This document shows positions 6,678 to 11,423 of a stretch of 11,423 bases of DNA, one piece after another. Location of the stretch: positions 1-11,423 of the forward strand of contig CAJOOD010000101.1 in the NCBI GenBank assembly GCA_905236085.1, given 5' to 3'. This stretch comes from an uncultured Bacilli bacterium (GTDB lineage: Bacteria; Bacillota_I; Bacilli_A; RFN20; CAG-826). How positions within the stretch are numbered: position 1 is the stretch's first letter; the number at the start of each line of letters is the position of its first letter. A program made the translations under genes and the position numbers. Below the pieces are notes generated by a model, which worked only from the letters and a program-made list of their open reading frames with translations, made no database searches and was not told the DNA's origin.

Positions 6678-7177
6678 TATTCAACGTAAATCCTAATCGT
6701 ATCGCCATCGCCAGATTCGATATTGACAAGTTCACCAACAACTCCGTTTTCTACTAATTCGATTATTTGCTTGAAGTCAATATTTTCTAAAGCTTTATTG
6801 CCATTTAATATATTTACTTTATCTCCTTCTTGATTGGTAAATACTCTTACCAGTGCAAGAGGAAGATTAATATTAACCTTATCTCCATCTTTGACATCTA
6901 AAATGGTTATCTTAAGAATCATGGAGTCGAAATCTTTTTTGTTTGGTTTATTTGTTAAAACCGTGGAATGTTTTTCCTTCCCTAATAATTCATCAAGACT
7001 AATATCGTATATTTCTGATAATTTAACTAATATATCAATATCTGGAGTGGCTTGATCATTCTCCCATTTTGATACCGCTTGCGATGTGACATTAACTCTT
7101 TCAGCGATATCATTTTGAGTTAGTCCTTTTTCTTTTCTTAATCTTGTTATTCTTTGGCCAAATGTTTCCTTGTTCAT
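6677..7177 (-). CDS. XRE-family regulator with C-terminal YvlB/SHOCT-like domain
   Basis: A 166-residue DNA-binding regulator. Residues 1-66 are a typical XRE/Cro helix-turn-helix, with LRKEKGLTQNDIAERVNVTSQAVSKWEN (13-40) containing the recognition helix, ending DISLDELLG. A short linker leads to a C-terminal domain (about 85-166) of the YvlB/SHOCT-like type, with DGDKVNINLPLALV and a closing SGDGDTIRIYVE. The start was placed at 7177 because AAGGAGG lies 5 nt upstream and the protein then begins MNKETFGQRI; an ATG 13 codons earlier lacks a ribosome binding site. It is the first gene of a two-gene minus-strand operon with the stand-alone domain gene. A 10-bp palindrome at 7229-7238 near the presumed promoter suggests autoregulation. 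The signal sensed and the targets are unknown. Confidence 0.88.
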   Translation of the reverse strand: MNKETFGQRITRLRKEKGLTQNDIAERVNVTSQAVSKWENDQATPDIDILVKLSEIYDISLDELLGKEKHSTVLTNKPNKKDFDSMILKITILDVKDGDKVNINLPLALVRVFTNQEGDKVNILNGNKALENIDFKQIIELVENGVVGELVNIESGDGDTIRIYVE

Positions 7178-7182
7178 AAGTG

Positions 7183-7189
7183 CCTCCTT
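7183..7189 (-). promoter_or_regulatory. Ribosome binding site deciding the XRE start
   Basis: On the minus strand this reads AAGGAGG, 5 nt before the ATG at 7177. It rules out the longer in-frame start at 7216. Confidence 0.85.
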
Positions 7190-7221
7190 ACTAACTACAT
7201 TGTCTAACCTTATCAATATAA

Positions 7222-7250
7222 ATTGTATCGAAATTTCGTTGAGTTACTAA
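7222..7250 (-). promoter_or_regulatory. Possible XRE promoter with palindromic operator
   Basis: On the minus strand TACAAT (7227-7222) is a fair -10 box, and TTAGTA (7250-7245) is a poor -35 at a 17-bp spacing. Between them lies the perfect 10-bp palindrome CGAAATTTCG (7229-7238), a suitable dimer operator for the XRE protein encoded just downstream. A second short inverted repeat, TCAAC-CAATA-GTTGA, lies upstream at 7271-7285. Both the promoter and the operator are inference from position and symmetry. Confidence 0.35.
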
Positions 7251-7393
7251 ACTAAAAGTTGTATTTACGCTCAACCAATAGTTGATATAAGAAAAAGTTA
7301 GATGTATTAATGCTTATCTAAAATATCAATAAATTATGCAAATTTAATTAAATAAACGGACTTTTAAAGACTTTTTGATTAAAATCTTTATCA

Positions 7394-8530
7394 TTATTTA
7401 ATATTATCCACGAATTGCTGAGTAAATATATCTATAACAGGATTGGCATTACCATCATAATCAAAAAATGTTTCGACATCCCATGAATTACCAGCAGGTT
7501 CAGGAATTAAATAGCAATATGCTTGTCCAGGAAGGTCGGCCCATGGAATAGCGGGCTTGTGCATCCATGTTGGTTCCCAATAACAAATTAGGCCGATGCC
7601 TAAATTCTTACATATTTTTAACATCATCGCGATGTAATTGGCTTGACCTTGTTTGCTTTGCTCAAAAGGAATTCTTCCATTAACATTGCCGACAATAAAA
7701 TCTCCTTCTTTAGCGTCAGCAACTTCCGAATAATCAGGATCAACAGTAGGCATAAATTGATAACCTAGTTCTAATATCCAAATTTCTTTTTGATATTTTT
7801 CTTTTAATCTAGAGATACAGTCTTCAAATAGAGGAAAAGGACCATGCCAATACGGATAATAAGATTCTCCAATAACATCAAATTCCACATTCTGTTCTAA
7901 TATTTTGCTGAAATACCAATCTTGCATATCATATGAACCGGAATGTTCTAAATGCAAAATAGTTTTAGCTTTAGGAAATACTTCTTTGCACGCTCTTATG
8001 CCTTCTTTAAGAAGACCGCAATGACCGATAAACCCGCCACCATTAATAGGATCAAATTCCCTTTCGGTTTCGCCATATGGCCATACCATACCATGTGTTA
8101 TCTCATTTCCTACTTGTATTGCGTATAAATCTATTCCATTTTCTTTAATAGTTTTAAGTGTATCTAAAGTAAATCTATATAAAGTTTCTTTTGCTTCATC
8201 ATAATTCTTTAGATTTTCCCATGCCTTTGGTAGCTTTTGTCTATGTGGATCAACCCAGAAATCAGAGTAGTGGAAATCAAGCATTACCATCATACCCTCT
8301 TCTTGAGCTTTTTTAGCCATCCGTAAGAAAGAAGTTAAATCATTCGTGCCTCCTCCATAAGGATTGCCTTTATCATCATAAGGATCGTTCCATAATCTTA
8401 ATCTAACGACAGATATATTTGAATGCTCTGCAAAGAAATGAAATGGTTCAATCTCTTTACCTTCATAATAAAACTTTGGACCTAATTTGTTTAATTCGTC
8501 CATTATTGATAAATCTACACCTAATTTCAT
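7394..8530 (-). CDS. GH53 endo-beta-1,4-galactanase, cytoplasmic form
   Basis: A 378-residue glycoside hydrolase of family 53 (arabinogalactan endo-beta-1,4-galactanase), covering a complete catalytic barrel. Typical segments are MKLGVDLS at the N-terminus, VVRLRLWNDPYD (41-52), LDFHYSDFWVDP (84-95), and IQVGNEI (138-144) with Glu143 as acid/base. WILELGYQF (251-259) gives Glu254 as nucleophile, and CYWEPTW (316-322) follows. These enzymes cut beta-1,4-galactan side chains of pectin. There is no signal peptide, and an in-frame TAA three codons before the ATG excludes one, so it should act on imported galacto-oligosaccharides. GGAG lies about 11 nt before the ATG. No transporter, beta-galactosidase or sugar regulator is in the window. 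The gene ends 217 bp before the XRE start and is divergent from the PadR gene. Confidence 0.93.
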   Translation of the reverse strand: MKLGVDLSIMDELNKLGPKFYYEGKEIEPFHFFAEHSNISVVRLRLWNDPYDDKGNPYGGGTNDLTSFLRMAKKAQEEGMMVMLDFHYSDFWVDPHRQKLPKAWENLKNYDEAKETLYRFTLDTLKTIKENGIDLYAIQVGNEITHGMVWPYGETEREFDPINGGGFIGHCGLLKEGIRACKEVFPKAKTILHLEHSGSYDMQDWYFSKILEQNVEFDVIGESYYPYWHGPFPLFEDCISRLKEKYQKEIWILELGYQFMPTVDPDYSEVADAKEGDFIVGNVNGRIPFEQSKQGQANYIAMMLKICKNLGIGLICYWEPTWMHKPAIPWADLPGQAYCYLIPEPAGNSWDVETFFDYDGNANPVIDIFTQQFVDNIK

Positions 8531-8538
8531 ATATGCTT

Positions 8539-8621
8539 AATCTCCATCAACGTGATAATTTTATAATAAAATTAAATTTAAATAAATAGTCTCTATAAAA
8601 AAGAAAAAATAAATGGAGATT
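8539..8621 (-). promoter_or_regulatory. Inverted repeat that could hide the GH53 ribosome binding site
   Basis: AATCTCCAT (8539-8547) and ATGGAGATT (8613-8621) are perfect 9-bp inverted copies. In a minus-strand transcript the left copy carries the GGAG of the GH53 gene and the right copy is its complement, 65 nt earlier. If transcription starts to the right of 8621, the two could pair and block translation; otherwise they may be a DNA operator or chance. Confidence 0.35.
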
Positions 8622-8651
8622 TACGTATTTTTCCTTCAATCTTAATAATTA

Positions 8652-8680
8652 TTTACATGGGTTCATCTACAAGTTATAAT
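8652..8680 (+). promoter_or_regulatory. Sigma-A promoter of the PadR/flavoprotein operon
   Basis: TTTACA (8652-8657) and TATAAT (8675-8680) are separated by exactly 17 bp, giving one mismatch to the consensus. The transcript would start near 8687, about 24 nt before the PadR ATG. This is the best promoter in the window. Confidence 0.75.
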
Positions 8681-8691
8681 ATTCTACAAGT
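8666..8691 (+). promoter_or_regulatory. Direct repeats flanking the -10 box, candidate PadR operator
   Basis: TCTACAAGT occurs at 8666-8674 and again at 8683-8691, a 17-bp period that brackets the -10 box TATAAT and the expected transcription start. Such a placement would let a bound repressor shut the promoter. PadR proteins commonly bind their own promoters, which makes autoregulation likely, though many PadR sites are inverted rather than direct repeats. Confidence 0.5.
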
Positions 8692-8698
8692 GGAATAT

Positions 8699-8704
8699 AA
8701 GGAG
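8699..8704 (+). promoter_or_regulatory. Ribosome binding site deciding the PadR start
   Basis: AAGGAG is 6 nt before the ATG at 8711. An in-frame ATG at 8657 lies inside the promoter, upstream of the expected transcription start, and cannot be the real start. Confidence 0.85.
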
Positions 8705-8710
8705 AAACAT

Positions 8711-9250
8711 ATGCTAAAACACGGAATATTAGGCTTATTAAATTATGGTGAGATGACTGGATACGAGATTATGAGAGTTTTTCGTGACTCGCTGCAGTTC
8801 TTTTGGTCCGCTAATACGAGCCAAATATATAGGGAATTATTAAATTTAGAAAAAAGCGGCTTTGTAACCAGCAAAACTATTGAACAATCCAGCAAACCTA
8901 ATAAAAATGTTTTCTCCATTACTAAAGAAGGAAGAATAGAACTTAGAAAATGGTTGGGCGATGAAAATTATGGTAACCAAAATAACGGTTTATTAATGAA
9001 AATATTCTTCGCTGGAGCAGTTGATAAAGAAGAAAATATTCTTAAATTTCAACATATTCAATTATGGTGTAAAGAATTTATAGATAATCTATCTAAAGCA
9101 GATAACTCCGTTCAATTATATAAGGGAGCAACAAATACAACTCCTAATGAAGTCCCATACTGGAATATGACAATTAATTTTGGCAAAAAATATGCCGAAA
9201 TGTTAAATGATTGGTGTCAAGAATGTCTTGATGAATTGGAGAAGAAATAA
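8711..9250 (+). CDS. PadR-family transcriptional regulator
   Basis: A 179-residue PadR regulator. It opens with the family's typical MLKHGILGLLNYGEMTGYEI (1-20) and has the winged-helix segment SQIYRELLNLEKSGFV (37-52) followed by a wing ending FSITKEGRIELRKWL (68-82). Residues of about 95-179 form the alpha-helical dimerisation region typical of the Vir-type (PF10400) C-terminus. PadR proteins are usually ligand-responsive repressors of a neighbouring gene and of themselves. The start at 8711 is set by AAGGAG and the promoter position. The flavoprotein gene follows after one base, so the regulator and its likely target share one transcript. The divergent GH53 gene might also be affected. The inducer is unknown. 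Confidence 0.92.
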   Translation: MLKHGILGLLNYGEMTGYEIMRVFRDSLQFFWSANTSQIYRELLNLEKSGFVTSKTIEQSSKPNKNVFSITKEGRIELRKWLGDENYGNQNNGLLMKIFFAGAVDKEENILKFQHIQLWCKEFIDNLSKADNSVQLYKGATNTTPNEVPYWNMTINFGKKYAEMLNDWCQECLDELEKK

Positions 9251-9251
9251 A

Positions 9252-10286
9252 ATGAAAATATTGCTAATTAATGGAAGTCCTAAAGGGCAGAATAGTAATA
9301 CATTAAAACTAACAAGAGCGTTTTTAGATGGCATTAAAGAAAAAGAAATTAGAGAATTTGATATAGCATCTAAAAAAATAAATGGTTGCCTTGGCTGCTT
9401 TTCTTGTTGGAATAAAACGCCAGGAAAATGTGTTATTAATGATGATATGGAATATGTTATTGAATCAGAAATATGGGCTGATGTAATAATATGGAGTTTT
9501 CCTTTATATTATTTTGGAGTTCCAGGACAATTAAAAAAATTAATAGATAGACAACTTCCTATGAATCTACCTTTTATGATAGATAGAAATGATGGTAGAG
9601 GGAATGGATCTCATCCAACACGTTATGATATGAGTAAGAAAAGACATGTAATTATTTCTACTTGTGGTTTTTATACTGCGGAAAATAACTACGACAGTGT
9701 GAAAATGATGTTTGAGCATTTTTTAGATGTAGATTCCATTGAAATGATAACTTGTGGACAAGGTGAATTATTCCGTGTAAAAGAATTATCCACGCAAACA
9801 AATGCATATCTTGCTCTAGTTAAAGAAGCAGGAAAAGAATTTGATAATGGAAAGATAAGCCATAAAATAATGGAAAAGCTTGCAAAATCCATACTTCCTA
9901 AAGAAATTTTTGAAAAAATGGCGGATGCCAGTTGGGGAATAACTAATCCTCATATGAAGGATGATGAATCCTTTATCTTTACCTCACAAATGGCTTCTTT
10001 ATATAATCCAAATACTTATGAAGGAGTAAAGATTGTCATTGAAATGCGATATATTGATAGAAATGTCTCCTATCAAATAGTATTGGATGAAAGTGAAAGC
10101 AAAGTTTTAGAGTCTTCTTCATTAACACCTAATATGACAATAGAAACACCTTTTGAAGTTTGGAAATCTATATCTCAAGGTAAAATACGTGGCGATGAAG
10201 CACTGATGAAAGGCATGTATAAAATCAGCGGCGATCTTAACATTATGATGAATTGGAGTAAATATTTTAACGGTTCAACTCACTAA
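9252..10286 (+). CDS. Flavodoxin-fold NAD(P)H:FMN oxidoreductase fused to SCP2-like domain
   Basis: A 344-residue fusion. Residues 1 to about 195 are an NADPH-dependent FMN-reductase/flavodoxin-fold domain: MKILLINGSPKGQNSNT contains the phosphate-binding loop, and GCLGCFSCW (45-53) followed by GKCVINDDM (58-66) gives the Cys46/Cys49/Cys52/Cys60 pattern of the iron-sulfur-flavoprotein-like branch. SFPLYYFGVPGQLKKLIDR (82-100) is the flavin-side segment. Residues of about 235-344 resemble an SCP2 lipid-binding domain, with TIETPFEVWKSISQGKIRGD (296-315), ALMKGMYKISGDL and a final NWSKYF. GGAGAAG precedes the ATG at 9252; an in-frame ATG at 9207 lies inside PadR and was rejected. It probably reduces a quinone, aromatic or lipid-like substrate, and the PadR gene before it suggests inducible expression. 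Whether the cysteines bind a cluster is unknown. Confidence 0.85.
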   Translation: MKILLINGSPKGQNSNTLKLTRAFLDGIKEKEIREFDIASKKINGCLGCFSCWNKTPGKCVINDDMEYVIESEIWADVIIWSFPLYYFGVPGQLKKLIDRQLPMNLPFMIDRNDGRGNGSHPTRYDMSKKRHVIISTCGFYTAENNYDSVKMMFEHFLDVDSIEMITCGQGELFRVKELSTQTNAYLALVKEAGKEFDNGKISHKIMEKLAKSILPKEIFEKMADASWGITNPHMKDDESFIFTSQMASLYNPNTYEGVKIVIEMRYIDRNVSYQIVLDESESKVLESSSLTPNMTIETPFEVWKSISQGKIRGDEALMKGMYKISGDLNIMMNWSKYFNGSTH

Positions 10287-10290
10287 TACA

Positions 10291-10614
10291 TTAAAGAATA
10301 TTAAACGGATGACTTATATCTGTCTTTCCTATATCTTTAAAATCATAGATCGTTACTGAATAAATTGGCTCTTATCCTATTCCAAGATAATTCACCGATG
10401 AGCCAAGATGATAAAAATAATCATCATCGATAATTAAATATTAGTCATAATACGAATCATTTGTTTCTAGTTGAATAGAACCATACTGTTGGGCAAAAAG
10501 AGAAATGTCTGCTTCTGACAATCTAGATTTAGAGGATGTGATAATTCTAAAGTTCACCAATTTATCTTTTACAGACATAGATCCACTTAGTTTCAACGCT
10601 TGGTTTTCTTTCCT
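10291..10614 (-). pseudogene. Relic of an ORF6N-type protein C-terminus (tentative)
   Basis: Read on the minus strand, one frame stays protein-like across two internal stops, TAA at 10443-10441 and TAA at 10374-10372, and ends at TAA 10293-10291. Before the first stop it encodes LVNFRIITSSKSRLSEAD and later QQYGSIQLETNDSYYD. After the stop it continues YLIIDDDYFYHLGSSVNYLG. The phrase D-[stop]-YLIIDD-x-x-(F)YH-x-G-S-S-x-x-x-LG closely resembles the H-D-R-(F/Y)-L-I-I-D ... Y-H-x-G-A-S-L segment that I recall from the C-terminus of phage-associated ORF6N/KilA-N-type proteins. The stop sits where that Arg or a Lys would be. The N-terminal part is absent: a stop closes the frame at 10615-10617. 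A separate 45-codon ORF (10441-10578) inside could be read as a small gene but has no good ribosome binding site. That it is a relic is fairly clear; the family name is uncertain. Confidence 0.5.
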
Positions 10615-10650
10615 TTATTTGGGAATGGAATGATGTTTTTCATGTTTTCG

Positions 10651-10668
10651 AACATTCCTAGGAGTGTT
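10651..10668. promoter_or_regulatory. 18-bp near-palindrome, operator-like
   Basis: AACATTCCTAGGAGTGTT is symmetric about CCTAGG (10657-10662) with one mismatched pair. It has the size of a dimeric repressor site, but no intact gene begins next to it, so it may be left over from the region's former genes. Confidence 0.3.
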
Positions 10669-10717
10669 AAAGGTATCTAAAAGCCTATAAAATAAAGAAG
10701 AATGAGGTTTTTATCAC

Positions 10718-10789
10718 TCATCCTTCGTATGCGTTCATAATGTCCTTAATGTACGCCTTAAATGCGTATTTTTCTATATTTTGTACGCC
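10718..10789 (-). pseudogene. Short C-terminal gene remnant
   Basis: A minus-strand frame of 23 codons between stops ends AFKAYIKDIMNAYEG and TGA. The helical, natural-looking sequence and the copied AFKAY segment just upstream (see the direct repeat) suggest the tail of a lost gene rather than chance. The family is not recognisable. Confidence 0.3.
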
Positions 10790-10797
10790 TTAAATGC
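10750..10797. repeat. 16-bp direct repeat, 32-bp period
   Basis: TGTACGCCTTAAATGC occurs at 10750-10765 and, unchanged, at 10782-10797. On the minus strand each copy encodes AFKAY in its own context, so it looks like a small duplication within degraded coding sequence. Only two copies are present, so it is not a CRISPR array. Confidence 0.7.
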
Positions 10798-10885
10798 CTT
10801 GACAATTTTTTATAGATGACAAATAAAATTTTTAATCATGCACACTTTGCGTAATTTCGGTTTTTTTAAAAGAAAACTCAAAGTG

Positions 10886-11422
10886 TTATGTTATTTTAAT
10901 CTCAACTTTGTCCAAAAGGAAATCCTCTATATTTAGATGAGTTATGCCATTGTGAGAAGTGTCGATTTTATCTAGCGACATTACATAACGGGGGCTTCCG
11001 TCCCTTATAGAATCAAAAGCATCATATTCTCGATCAAAAGCAGATTTCTTTTCATCAGGGCCTTTTTCCTTGGTTAGATAATAAGCGACTTGGATATAGC
11101 AACGCTTACCATTTCGCTCGGCAACAAAATCGATTTCCCCATTGTATTTCTTGCCGATGGAAACCTCATATCCTCTTGAAATTAATTCATTGCATACAAC
11201 ATTTTCTAAGAAGAACGTCGATAAATAAGAACTAGAATTATTTTGAATAATACGCATTCCGTTATCCAAAGCATAATATTTAGGCAACGTTTTTAGCTTT
11301 CTTTTGCCTTTGATTGAGCATCGGTCAATTCTCTCGATCAAAAAGGCTTTTTCCATTAATTCCAAATAAGCTCTTATCGTGTTGGCAGTTATGCTCAAAT
11401 CATTCTTTTCTTTACGCAGATA
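10886..11422 (-). CDS. DUF4143-domain ATPase, C-terminal part (5' partial)
   Basis: The frame stays open to the right edge of the window, so only the last 178 codons are visible. The first visible residues are YLRKEKNDLSITANTIRAYL, and the TTG at 11398 is internal, not a start. SITANTIRAYLELMEKAFLI is the winged-helix-like segment that opens DUF4143, and KYYALDNGMRI is its middle motif. The end region GYEVSIGKKYNGEIDFVAE followed by CYIQVAYYL has the D-x(n)-Q-V-A arrangement of the PD-(D/E)XK-like fold seen in this domain. Full-length relatives have an N-terminal AAA+ ATPase domain with a Walker A motif, which must lie outside the window. These proteins are common accessory genes in gut Bacillota, of unclear function. 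The gene ends TAA before the relic stretch. Confidence 0.88.
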   Translation of the reverse strand, partial: YLRKEKNDLSITANTIRAYLELMEKAFLIERIDRCSIKGKRKLKTLPKYYALDNGMRIIQNNSSSYLSTFFLENVVCNELISRGYEVSIGKKYNGEIDFVAERNGKRCYIQVAYYLTKEKGPDEKKSAFDREYDAFDSIRDGSPRYVMSLDKIDTSHNGITHLNIEDFLLDKVEIKIT

Positions 11423-11423
11423 A

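Larger units (their letters stand above)
10287..10885. other. 599-bp gene-free stretch with gene relics
   Basis: No intact gene was found between the flavoprotein and the DUF4143 gene. The stretch holds a broken minus-strand frame (10291-10614), a duplicated coding fragment (10750-10797), an 18-bp near-palindrome (10651-10668) and a TTGACA at 10799-10804 without a well-spaced -10 (TAAAAT 19 bp later). No convincing terminator follows the flavoprotein stop. Confidence 0.6.

Noticed and set aside
7178..7216. Thirteen-residue longer start for the XRE regulator
   Set aside because: The AAGGAGG site lies between this ATG and the one at 7177, so the shorter form is right.
7340..7393. Terminator for the GH53 gene on the minus strand
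   Set aside because: Only A/T-rich imperfect pairing (AAAGA/TCTTT) is present; no stable stem followed by a T-run.
8657..8710. N-terminal extension of the PadR gene starting at an in-frame ATG
   Set aside because: It lies across the promoter, has no ribosome binding site and does not fit the family; AAGGAG and the typical MLKHGILGLL start are at 8711.
8818..8846. AGG reassigned to Met, as proposed for some gut Bacilli
   Set aside because: AGG occurs at an Arg-like position in the PadR segment SQIYREL (8835-8837 region) and in other genes at ordinary Arg sites.
9207..9251. Flavoprotein start at an upstream ATG inside PadR
   Set aside because: The protein naturally begins MKILLINGSP at 9252, with GGAGAAG in front.
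10365..10406. Hairpin TTGGCTC/GAGCCAA as terminator of the flavoprotein gene
   Set aside because: The loop is long, no T-run follows, and the sequence lies in the relic coding frame; it may still fold but is not a convincing terminator.
10593..10643. Sixteen-codon minus-strand ORF starting MKNIIPFPNKGKK
   Set aside because: Too short and without a clear ribosome binding site; it may be a frame-shifted scrap of the relic region.
10750..10797. CRISPR array
   Set aside because: Only two 16-bp units, a 16-bp spacer, no cas genes; better explained as a local duplication.
11396..11398. TTG as the start of the DUF4143 gene
   Set aside because: The frame stays open to the window edge and the sequence before it matches the domain, so the gene is cut by the window.

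Overview
The window is AT-rich, densely packed bacterial DNA. Strong AAGGAGG-type ribosome binding sites, short operons with 0-11 nt junctions, TAA-dominated stops, and PadR, XRE and DUF4143 genes point to a low-GC Bacillota/Mollicutes-like organism, plausibly a host-associated member of the Bacilli. Tryptophan is written TGG throughout and AGG/CGA sit at arginine-like positions, so the standard bacterial code fits. The genus cannot be named from this window.

Region 1 (62-5573, + strand) is a compact five-gene operon for handling acyl chains: an HSL/GDXG-type esterase; a membrane-anchored alpha/beta hydrolase whose nucleophile position is Cys rather than Ser; an AMP-forming acyl ligase with its own C-terminal carrier domain; a protein with two PlsC-type acyltransferase domains; and a free acyl carrier protein. 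There are no ketosynthase, dehydratase or reductase genes, so the set looks built to release, activate, carry and re-esterify existing acyl chains. It resembles a multi-protein version of the Aas acyl-ACP synthetase/lysophospholipid acyltransferase idea. A small two-helix membrane protein with a very strong ribosome binding site follows and ends in a hairpin terminator (5878-5904).

Region 2 (5907-7393) holds a Nudix gene interrupted by an in-frame TGA, facing a two-gene minus-strand unit. That unit is an XRE repressor carrying a C-terminal YvlB/SHOCT-like domain, followed with 1-nt overlap by a stand-alone copy of the same kind of domain. A palindrome in the repressor's upstream region suggests autoregulation.

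Region 3 (7394-10286) has a cytoplasmic GH53 endo-galactanase (minus strand), divergent from a PadR regulator plus a flavodoxin-fold/SCP2 fusion flavoprotein (plus strand). The PadR gene has a clean promoter whose -10 box is flanked by 9-bp direct repeats. The GH53 leader has an inverted repeat that could hide its ribosome binding site.

Region 4 (10287-11423) is a 599-bp stretch of gene relics (a minus-strand reading frame broken by stops, and a duplicated 16-bp coding fragment). It is followed by the C-terminal part of a DUF4143 ATPase that enters from the right edge, and it looks like decaying accessory DNA. The most interesting parts are the acyl operon with its three altered active-site residues, the Nudix TGA, the PadR/flavodoxin-SCP2 pair and the XRE/stand-alone-domain pair.
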